Positions 1 to 5,124 of a stretch of DNA of 6,126 nucleotides are shown one piece after another. The notes under the pieces are model-generated. The model saw only the letters and a program-made list of their open reading frames with translations, was not told where the DNA came from and did no database searches. Both the position numbers and the translations under genes were made by a program. Origin of the DNA: Blastocatellia bacterium (GTDB lineage: Bacteria; Acidobacteriota; Blastocatellia; Pyrinomonadales; Pyrinomonadaceae); the NCBI GenBank assembly GCA_003175865.1, contig PSRF01000039.1:1-6126 (forward strand), read 5' to 3'. Numbering within the stretch: the first letter of the stretch is position 1; the number at the start of each line of letters is the position of its first letter.

Positions 1-2
1 CG

Positions 3-1244
3 TCGATTCGTGGTGGCTACGCGATGTACTACACGCAGATTCGCAGCAACGCAATTGCTAGTTATCTGGTCAACGGTCTCGATGGTCTGACGACTTACAC
101 CGCAGTACAAGGCCAAACTGGATTTCCAACCTGTCTTACTGGACCATGTTTGCCGGTGAACGTTGATCCAAAGACGGTACCTGCTTCCCAACTGCCTGCG
201 CGAGACATCACGGTCAGAGCCGGGCAGCGCGGGTTTTACCAAGCTCAATTTGCAAAATATGGATTGAATTTCAATTTGTTGCCGAACTACCCGGACGAAT
301 TCGATAACCCGCGTAGCCAGGTGATTACGATCGGCGCTGAACGCGAAGTCTTTAAGGGATTTTTTGCAGGTGCTGACTACGTCCACCAACATCTCAGCGG
401 AATAGATCGCACGATTGACTTGAATGCTCCGTCAGCACTGGATCGCACTAACGTGGGCCAATGTCGAATATTGACCACCGGGTGTAACCTTTCAAACGCA
501 ACCGTTAATGCACAGAACGTAGCCGCAGCAAATGCGACGCGTCCAATCCTTCCAGCGAATGGGGGAGTGCGACAGGTAAATGTGTTGGTGAACTATGGAG
601 TTGCTGATTACGATGGACTGCAGACGTTGTTTACTTATCGGGGCAGTCGCAAGGTTTTCGCGTCGCTTAGCTATACCCTGTCGAAAGCTACAAACACGAG
701 CGAACCAGATGGAAATGGGATTGGACCAAGCCAAAGTATTTTGTCGCGGTTGGGCTTCGATGAGCGCGGGCCGAGCGTTGTAGATCAACGCCATCGTGCT
801 GTGATCACGCTCAGCTACAATTTCCCGTACAGCATCACAGCCGGCACTCTGACGATGTTGGCGTCTGCGCGGCCGTTTAGCGCGACCACAGGGGTCGACA
901 ACAACGGCGATGGACTCAACAACGATCGTCCTGTGATTAATGGTTCCGTAATTAGTAAGTCAGCATTCCGTGGGACTCCGACATCTGATGTGGCAATTTT
1001 CGTTGAGGGTCGGATTAAAACTTCAGAGAAGACGAGGATTCAGCTGCGATTGGAGAGCTTCAATCTGTTCAATCACGGAAACTTTCTCGCTCGCGGCGTT
1101 ACCGTTTACGGTGATGCGGCAACACCGGCTCCGACGTTTGGTCAGTTTGTCGGTGGCGTTGGCACTGCCTCAAATGCAATTCCAGCCTTTCCACACGTCG
1201 ATGGGCCAAGAGTGTTCCAGTTGCAAGCGCGATTTATTTTTTAG
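3..1244 (+). CDS. Oar-like / TonB-dependent outer-membrane receptor, C-terminal part (5' end cut by window edge)
   Basis: The frame is open from the left edge (codons from position 3 read S-I-R-G-G-Y-A before the first ATG at 24), so the ATG at 24 is internal and about 413 C-terminal codons are visible. Features typical of the beta-barrel of Oar/CarboxypepD_reg-type receptors, numbered from Met24: GAEREVFKGFFAGADY (104-119), a YDGLQTLFTYRGSR strand (196-209), SYTLSKA (216-222), the DQRHRAVITLSYNFP signature (254-268), an Asp/Asn-rich DNNGDGLNNDRP loop (292-303), ESFNLFNHGNF (344-354) and a final strand ending in Phe (QARFIF), the usual BAM-recognised terminus. Full-length relatives usually have around 1,000 residues, with a regulatory-like domain and plug upstream; those are outside the window. 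Cys37/42 and Cys147/154 form two close pairs, perhaps loop disulfides. The substrate cannot be told. Such proteins act in the outer membrane in uptake or surface functions. The family call is strong; a TonB-coupled role is inferred. Confidence 0.9.
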   Translation, partial: SIRGGYAMYYTQIRSNAIASYLVNGLDGLTTYTAVQGQTGFPTCLTGPCLPVNVDPKTVPASQLPARDITVRAGQRGFYQAQFAKYGLNFNLLPNYPDEFDNPRSQVITIGAEREVFKGFFAGADYVHQHLSGIDRTIDLNAPSALDRTNVGQCRILTTGCNLSNATVNAQNVAAANATRPILPANGGVRQVNVLVNYGVADYDGLQTLFTYRGSRKVFASLSYTLSKATNTSEPDGNGIGPSQSILSRLGFDERGPSVVDQRHRAVITLSYNFPYSITAGTLTMLASARPFSATTGVDNNGDGLNNDRPVINGSVISKSAFRGTPTSDVAIFVEGRIKTSEKTRIQLRLESFNLFNHGNFLARGVTVYGDAATPAPTFGQFVGGVGTASNAIPAFPHVDGPRVFQLQARFIF

Positions 1245-1258
1245 TTGAAGGTCAGCAA

Positions 1259-1378
1259 TAGAGAACGCGACGGTAATCAGAACAGGAGCGCAGCGACTGT
1301 TAGAAGTGCAATGTTCTCAATTTGCGCAGTCGCTGCGCTCCTGTTCTGATTACCGTCGCTACCGCTCCGGGTTCTCTA
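1259..1378. repeat. Long composite palindrome (REP/MITE-like) between convergent genes
   Basis: Positions 1267-1299 are the exact reverse complement of 1327-1359: 33 bp perfect arms around a 27 nt centre. A further 8 bp outer pair (1259-1266 with 1371-1378) extends the stem, leaving an 11 nt one-sided bulge at 1360-1370. The element starts 14 nt after the receptor stop codon. Its last three bases are the stop codon of the receiver gene on the other strand. Neither flank has a T-run, so it is not a standard intrinsic terminator, although such a hairpin could still block or protect transcripts from both sides. Placement between convergent genes, dyad symmetry and a diverged copy at 3229-3302 fit a REP-type intergenic element; the family name is inference. 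Confidence 0.85.
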
Positions 1379-1750
1379 GTCGACGTTGAGTTGTTCGAGG
1401 CGGCAGATGTTCAGCAGGTCATCGAATTGCGTCTTTTCCAAATAGTAATCAGCACCCGCATCGAAACACACCTGTTTGAGATGCAACGAGGAACTTGATG
1501 TAAACATGATCACAGTCGTCGTCGAATCTCTCCGCCGGATCTCCTGCAGCACCTCAATTCCATTTCTAACAGGCATCGCGATGTCGAGCACGACGATGTT
1601 AGGTTCGAGGGCGTGAATCATCCTCAGGGCCTCTTCACCATCTGCTGCCAATCCGACAATTCTGCACCCGTCAATTTTTGGTAGAGCTCGATTCAGACAG
1701 TCACGCACAAAGACGGAGTCATCGACAACAACGATTCTTAAGTCCTTCAC
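1376..1750 (-). CDS. Stand-alone CheY-like response regulator receiver protein
   Basis: The 124-residue product is a complete receiver domain with no output domain. The acidic pair is D10-D11 (IVVVDDS), the phospho-acceptor is D56 (IVVLDIAMP), the switch Thr is T84 (VIMFTSS) and the conserved Lys is K106 (LEKTQ). All catalytic positions are present, so it should accept phosphate from a histidine kinase; no kinase is in the window, so the partner is unknown. The start is GTG at 1748-1750. An in-frame TAA (1763-1765) lies just upstream and a clear AGGAG (1757-1761) sits 6 nt before the GTG, so no other start is reasonable. It is probably cytoplasmic and works by protein-protein contact or phosphotransfer, as in CheY or Spo0F. 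Its stop codon lies inside the outer stem of the 1259-1378 palindrome. It shares a strand with the OmpA-family gene upstream, but a terminator separates them, so it probably has its own promoter. Confidence 0.9.
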   Translation of the reverse strand: MKDLRIVVVDDSVFVRDCLNRALPKIDGCRIVGLAADGEEALRMIHALEPNIVVLDIAMPVRNGIEVLQEIRRRDSTTTVIMFTSSSSLHLKQVCFDAGADYYLEKTQFDDLLNICRLEQLNVD

Positions 1751-1756
1751 AGCAAT

Positions 1757-1761
1757 CTCCT
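1757..1761 (-). promoter_or_regulatory. Ribosome binding site for the GTG-started receiver gene
   Basis: AGGAG on the minus strand, 6 nt before GTG (1748-1750). Together with the in-frame TAA at 1763-1765 it fixes the non-ATG start. Confidence 0.75.
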
Positions 1762-1869
1762 CTTACGTCGATTGCAGTGTGAATCATTGGACGAAACTTA
1801 AGAATCAGATGAATGCTCAATCGTTTGTAGGGGAGGGCGATGGAAGGTTGTAGTTGTCTTTATGACAAG

Positions 1870-1907
1870 GTAAAAAAGAATAAGGGCCGGGAAAAATGTC
1901 CCGGCCC
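1870..1907 (-). terminator. Rho-independent terminator of the OmpA-family gene
   Basis: On the minus strand a 9 bp GC-rich stem (GGGCCGGGA with TCCCGGCCC, plus-strand arms 1884-1892 and 1899-1907, 6 nt loop) is followed by a T-rich tract (TTATTCTTTTTTAC, 1870-1883). It lies about 115 nt after the OmpA-family stop codon and reads in the right direction. This leaves a 3' UTR of more than 100 nt. The plus-strand reading lacks a T-tract, so the terminator looks one-directional. Confidence 0.8.
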
Positions 1908-2023
1908 CAGGAAGTGTCAGGTGCTCCTCCTGCTGTAACTGCACCCGCCACCTCATAGAGGGAGCCTACGCCTAAGTGATTTATCTGCAGCAAAGAACTC
2001 AGGTCGCCTAAAATCTGTATCGA

Positions 2024-3025
2024 CTAGTTTCCGCTACTCCCTACAGTACCCGCGATGCCCTTGTTAATCATCAGCCGAATCTCAACGCGACGGTTCTTGG
2101 CACGACCTTCAGCAGTTTTGTTTTCTGCGGCGGGCTCTAATTGACCATAACCGAATGGTTGGACCAGACGGTTCATGTTCATTTTGTACTTGGTGACGAT
2201 GTAATAGATGACAGCGTTAGCTCGACGCTCACTCAGGTCGATATTCCTTTGCGAATTTCCGGTGCTGTCCGCATAACCGATCACTGCCATCACCCAGCCT
2301 TTAGTGTTCTGTGTCTTGACCCATCCCGCGGCATCGTCGATAGACTTCTTGGCCGCCGGAGTCAAAACTGCGCTTCCGGTCTTGAAGTAAACGGTGATCG
2401 TCTTAAGCGTATCGAAATCGTCAAGACCGTTTATCCGATTATTGGCATAATCTGCCGTTGCTTGCGCCTTCTTGGCAGCCTCGGCGGCCTCGTTAGCCGA
2501 TTGCTGTGCTGCGGCTGTTGCCGCCTGAGTCTCTGCGATTTGGCCAGCGAGTCGTTCATTTTCCGCCTGTTGTTTTCTCAGGTTCTCACGTGCCTCAGCT
2601 TCCAATGGATCGACAGTAGCCTTCAGAGCCTGTGCCGTCCTCAGATCTTGTTCGTCAAACCGGATCTTGCTGGCGACGATTGCACCTTCAGAATTCCCTA
2701 CGCCATCAACTTCGAGGCGCAGCCCTCGCAGGATGTGGGTTTGTTCATACGTCTTCGAACCTCTAAAGACGCCTTTTTTGTGGCTCTTAACTTCAGTGCT
2801 CGGTGTTATGATTACCTCCGTCTGCGCGCCACCCATTGTGTCACCCATCAAAAACCAATCTGGTTCGCGTTTGCTGACTATGCCCCTGAACTTCTCTACC
2901 TTTTGCCCGTCCGCGACTTTGTTCATTTGTGGGGTGTTCTGTGCAAACGCTGCAGTCGCGCTCAACAACACCAGGGCGGACGCGAACATCATCACGTGAA
3001 TAGTTGTATATCGTGCGATTCTCAT
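2024..3025 (-). CDS. OmpA-family peptidoglycan-binding protein with N-terminal beta domain and coiled coil
   Basis: The 333-residue product begins with a signal peptide (basic MRIAR, a hydrophobic stretch to about residue 25, likely cleavage after AFA at residue 28). Residues about 45-125 form a beta-rich segment (FRGIVSKREPDWFLM ... ILRGLRLEVDGVG ... IVASKIRF) that resembles the DUF5666/OB-fold style domain; this match is by eye. Residues about 128-197 are Ala/Glu/Gln-rich and very likely a coiled coil. Residues about 205-320 are an OmpA C-terminal domain: VYFKTGSAVL (212-221), GYADSTGN (250-257), LSERRANAV (264-272) and AKNRRVEIRL (309-318). D253 and R268 are spaced like the Asp/Arg pair that binds diaminopimelate in known OmpA domains. 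There is no Cys after the signal, so it is not a lipoprotein, and no barrel is evident. It probably is a periplasmic protein tying peptidoglycan to the envelope. ATG at 3023-3025 has AGGAG (3033-3037) 7 nt upstream. Confidence 0.9.
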   Translation of the reverse strand: MRIARYTTIHVMMFASALVLLSATAAFAQNTPQMNKVADGQKVEKFRGIVSKREPDWFLMGDTMGGAQTEVIITPSTEVKSHKKGVFRGSKTYEQTHILRGLRLEVDGVGNSEGAIVASKIRFDEQDLRTAQALKATVDPLEAEARENLRKQQAENERLAGQIAETQAATAAAQQSANEAAEAAKKAQATADYANNRINGLDDFDTLKTITVYFKTGSAVLTPAAKKSIDDAAGWVKTQNTKGWVMAVIGYADSTGNSQRNIDLSERRANAVIYYIVTKYKMNMNRLVQPFGYGQLEPAAENKTAEGRAKNRRVEIRLMINKGIAGTVGSSGN

Positions 3026-3055
3026 GGCTTGGCTCCTGTTGATTTGTGAAATCCA

Positions 3056-3106
3056 GCGTTAATCACATTGCTGTTCTTAACGCTCCCTGCCTGCGCACTC
3101 GCAGGC
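3056..3106 (-). promoter_or_regulatory. Structured 5' leader of the OmpA-family gene (two tandem hairpins)
   Basis: Two perfect stems lie just upstream of the RBS: GCGTTAA/TTAACGC (3056-3062 with 3077-3083, 14 nt loop) and GCCTGCG/CGCAGGC (3089-3095 with 3100-3106, 4 nt loop). Neither is followed by a T-run on the minus strand. In other bacteria, hairpins at the 5' end of ompA mRNA slow its decay; a similar role here is inference. Neither hairpin covers the AGGAG. Confidence 0.45.
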
Positions 3107-3137
3107 GAGTCTTTCCTCTTCGCGGCGCATCCTAGCT

Positions 3138-3186
3138 TTCGTATTCCATCTCCGATACTGTCAATTCTTACAGTGTTTCAGACACT
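3138..3186 (-). promoter_or_regulatory. Possible promoter/operator region of the OmpA-family gene
   Basis: The minus strand has a perfect TTGACA (3159-3164); the best -10 is a weak TACGAA (3138-3143) at 15 nt spacing. Two dyads overlap just there: ACTGT...ACAGT (3157-3174) and AGTGT...ACACT (3172-3186), sharing bases. This could be a regulator site over the -35. Evidence is pattern only and the -10 is poor. Confidence 0.25.
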
Positions 3187-3228
3187 TAACCGGCCTTAAG
3201 ATTCTGTCCACGTTGGCGAACACGTCAG

Positions 3229-3302
3229 TCCAGGAGCGGAGCAACTGCCTTCATCCCGGAGAGCGAGCCCCGTTCTTTCAGTGACCGCGCTCCAGTTCTG
3301 AA
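3229..3302. repeat. Degenerate second copy of the palindromic repeat
   Basis: Positions 3229-3247 match 15 of 19 bases of the left arm of the first element (the AACAGGAGCGCAGCGACTG part). Positions 3279-3301 match 19 of 23 bases of its right arm (CAGTCGCTGCGCTCCTGTTC plus TGA). The two halves are in the same order and orientation, separated by 31 nt here against 27-29 nt in the first copy. Within this copy the arms pair imperfectly (12 of 17). The middle part (about 3265-3275) again contains a CCCCGTTCT-like piece. It lies between the divergent OmpA-family gene and the small plus-strand ORF. Confidence 0.6.
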
Positions 3303-3380
3303 CTAACAAACTCCAACACTCCCCAAACAGCCAGCGCGCCAATTCCAAATCCCTGACGTTGAGAGAAGTAATCAGGTCGT

Positions 3381-3581
3381 ATGTCTGCAACAAAGAGGCG
3401 AGTAAAAATAGTTAAAAGGCGACACCGTGAGCGCGCATCAGCACGACCGCCGGCAACTGATATGAAGAAGAATAAACAGGTGCAGCGCGAAATAGCTGGC
3501 ACCGTGGCTTCATGGGTTGCCGAAAAGAAAGATGTTGTCAACCAGAGTTATAAGCTCGTGTTTCAAACATCTGACGAATGA
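3381..3581 (+). CDS. Small basic hypothetical protein
   Basis: The product has 66 residues. The N-terminal half is rich in Arg/Lys (MSATKRRVKIVKRRHRERA), followed by a short Pro-containing linker. The C-terminal half is a likely amphipathic helix (QREIAGTVASWVAEKKDVV) with a short tail ending in TSDE. There is no signal peptide or membrane segment. The start is ATG at 3381 with an in-frame TAA at 3369-3371 upstream. GAGAGAAG lies at 3361-3368, somewhat far (12 nt) from the ATG, so the RBS is weak. It ends only 11 nt from the stop of the convergent PP2C gene. The layout (basic tail plus helix) could suit a nucleic-acid or ribosome-associated protein, but I do not recognise a family. The opposite strand is also open here, so coding status is probable rather than certain. 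Confidence 0.5.
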   Translation: MSATKRRVKIVKRRHRERASARPPATDMKKNKQVQREIAGTVASWVAEKKDVVNQSYKLVFQTSDE

Positions 3582-3592
3582 ACTCTGAGTGT

Positions 3593-4519
3593 CTACGGCG
3601 AGACTGGATTCAAGCGCGCGAGAACCACTGTCACGTTGTCGCGGCCTCCTCCCGCTAGCGCCAAATCAACCAGGTCCTGACACCCGTGTTGTGCCGATGG
3701 CGCATCGCCGATAGCTGCAGTAATCGCCGCGTCATCGACCATGTCAGTTAACCCATCTGTACACAGCAGAATTTGATCGCCAGGCGCCACCCGGATTCGA
3801 CGTACCTGCGGCTCGATCTGTTCACCCAGCGAGCCCATTGCAGCTGTCAGTACGTGTCGCATTGATCGAGCTGCTGGGTCGTCGGGTTTGGCAACACCTG
3901 CGTTGATCAGACTTTGCGCCAGCGTGTGGTCGTTGGTGAGTTGAGTCATATTTCCGTTGCGCCACAAGTAGACTCGTGAATCACCTATGTGACCAAGAAT
4001 CAAATCATCGGCGAGCATTGCGGCAACAGTAAGCGTCGTACCCATACCGCGCAGAGTAAAGTCATTCTTCGCGGTATCTCGCAGTGCAGCATCCACCTGT
4101 AAGAACCTTTCAGTCATCCGCTCGAGTACCGCCTGCAAGTCCTTCGTTTGTGACAGCGACAGTATCCAGTCCGGTGTATCGACAACAAGTTGGACCACCT
4201 TGGCCAGTGCCATCCGACTGGCAACCTCGCCCGCGGCCATCCCACCCATGCCGTCTGCTATTAACATCCCATAGCCGGTAATGTCATAGCTCTTTTCTAA
4301 AATTCCTTCGGGTACGTTCGATAGCAGTGGGGCGAGTGCCCTTTGAAATCTGACAACCAGATAGTGATCTTCGTTGTTCTCTCTAACTAAGCCTTGATGC
4401 GTGGCGGCTCCGATGTCGACAGTTGCTGCGAACTCATTTTCAAGGTCTGGCTCACTGGCTGTTTGGCTCGGAACCGGACTCAAAGTGTCCTTCTCGTTGA
4501 TTTCTTTTTGCGGGATCAT
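3593..4519 (-). CDS. PP2C-family serine/threonine protein phosphatase
   Basis: Metal-dependent PP2C phosphatase that removes phosphate from Ser/Thr, probably opposing Hanks-type kinases. From ATG4519 the product has 308 residues; add 16 for the numbering used here, which counts from a possible TTG start at 4565-4567. PP2C motifs in order: VRENNEDHYLV (E66, D67), LIADGMGG (D105), GMGTTLT (174-180), HIGDSRVYLWRNG (193-205), LTNDHT (210-215), LLCTDGLTDMV (D271) and GGGRDNVTVV (D310, N311). All metal-binding acidic residues are present, so it should be active. The first roughly 45 residues are polar and unconserved. About 27 residues between the first and second motifs (72-98) form a longer insert than in compact bacterial PP2Cs. 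There is no membrane segment, so it is cytoplasmic. I prefer ATG 4517-4519 because AAAGG (4528-4532) lies 8 nt upstream and the TTG has no good RBS. No kinase gene is adjacent. Confidence 0.93.
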   Translation of the reverse strand: MIPQKEINEKDTLSPVPSQTASEPDLENEFAATVDIGAATHQGLVRENNEDHYLVVRFQRALAPLLSNVPEGILEKSYDITGYGMLIADGMGGMAAGEVASRMALAKVVQLVVDTPDWILSLSQTKDLQAVLERMTERFLQVDAALRDTAKNDFTLRGMGTTLTVAAMLADDLILGHIGDSRVYLWRNGNMTQLTNDHTLAQSLINAGVAKPDDPAARSMRHVLTAAMGSLGEQIEPQVRRIRVAPGDQILLCTDGLTDMVDDAAITAAIGDAPSAQHGCQDLVDLALAGGGRDNVTVVLARLNPVSP

Positions 4520-4527
4520 GTTGCATA

Positions 4528-4532
4528 CCTTT
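4528..4532 (-). promoter_or_regulatory. Ribosome binding site supporting the internal ATG start of the PP2C gene
   Basis: AAAGG on the minus strand, 8 nt before ATG 4517-4519. The in-frame TTG at 4565-4567 would add 16 residues but lacks a comparable site, so this RBS decides the start. Confidence 0.5.
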
Positions 4533-4586
4533 CGAGTTGGGGAGTCAGTATCAGAAAGGTTGATCAATGAATTGCTCTAACGTCAT

Positions 4587-4639
4587 CCAAATGTTCGATA
4601 AAGTGCAGACCGACAGGCTGAAGTGTTTCGAACATTTGG
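4587..4639. repeat. Perfect 12 bp inverted repeat upstream of the PP2C gene
   Basis: CCAAATGTTCGA (4587-4598) and TCGAACATTTGG (4628-4639) are exact reverse complements, 29 nt apart. It lies 68-120 nt upstream of the preferred PP2C start. The centre-to-centre distance of 41 nt is close to four helical turns, which would suit a looped pair of operator half-sites. A hairpin in a 5' leader is the other option. There is no T-run on the minus strand, and only a short TTTT on the plus side, so a terminator is unlikely. Confidence 0.6.
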
Positions 4640-5124
4640 TTTTCACGCTCACTTCGTCGACTCAAAGCACGTTGGGCTGAAGTCATCCTGGCCACATTCT
4701 TTCCCACGGGTGTTCACCACACTCTCAGGAGATAGCTTGCGGCCAGGATCAGGTGTTCCTGCTAAAACAAGAACACCAGCAACCAGCCCGCCTACATCGC
4801 TCGAGCCCCATCGAGTGCTGGCGGCGAAGCTGGAGACTAGCGAGAACATTCTCGGGGTTACGGTTACGGCCGTGCTGGGAGCGCAATATTTTCGACCGCG
4901 ACTCTCATATGAAAATCCAAGATGCGATTAGATCTGGACTGTAATGATGGTTGCGTTCGACTGTATGACTCTACGAATCCAAAGAACTGACTGTTGCGAT
5001 CATCGTAGAACTCACGAGTCGGCCCAGGTACTAGCAAAAGTTACAGGTGCAGATGTGCGGTAGCGATCTAATGACAAAGGTTGAGTGAAGATTTCGCCAC
5101 GACAAGCTGAAACTTATCGGACAT
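4640..5124. other. About 485 bases with no defensible gene
   Basis: Short open frames exist on both strands but overlap each other and have no clear RBS or recognisable domain. The best minus-strand pieces are a frame about 5040-4873, reading GPTREFYDDRNSQFFGFV near its start, and another from about 4930 to 4649, containing a hydrophobic GGLVAGVLVLAG. They are in different frames, with stop codons in the first frame upstream, so they may be remains of a decayed gene or chance. Small dyads occur: GGTGTTC/GAACACC (4752-4758 with 4771-4777) and CGAGAA/TTCTCG (4841-4854). I do not assign any function. Confidence 0.4.

Larger units (their letters stand above)
1751..2023. other. Intergenic region between receiver and OmpA-family genes
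   Basis: Holds the receiver RBS, the terminator at 1870-1907 and a roughly 115 nt 3' UTR of the OmpA-family gene. I see no further gene. A small dyad (TTGTC/GACAA, around 1855-1870) lies just beyond the T-tract. The receiver promoter should be in 1765-1870, but no convincing -35/-10 pair stands out. Confidence 0.5.

Noticed and set aside
492..794. 100-codon minus-strand frame inside the receptor gene
   Set aside because: It is antisense to clear outer-membrane receptor coding sequence and shows no domain.
970..1248. 92-codon plus-strand frame overlapping the receptor 3' end
   Set aside because: It is an alternative frame of conserved receptor sequence with no own start signal.
1259..1378. 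The palindrome as a bidirectional Rho-independent terminator
   Set aside because: Neither strand has a T-run after the stem, the stem is far longer than usual, and the arm sequence recurs elsewhere in the window.
1908..2023. A riboswitch or small RNA in the 3' UTR of the OmpA-family gene
   Set aside because: No known riboswitch core is visible. The stretch lies after the stop codon and ends at the terminator, so a plain 3' UTR explains it.
2141..3049. 302-codon open frame on the plus strand
   Set aside because: It lies fully antisense to the well-supported OmpA-family gene, has a Cys-rich composition without a domain, and has no RBS.
3278..3541. 87-codon minus-strand frame opposite the small basic ORF
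   Set aside because: It has Cys/Phe-rich, shadow-like composition, runs into the degenerate palindrome and lacks an RBS. The plus-strand reading looks more protein-like.
4623..4931. 102-codon plus-strand frame
   Set aside because: It begins inside the 12 bp inverted repeat, is Pro/Ser-rich, and shows no motif or RBS. It overlaps equally open minus-strand frames.
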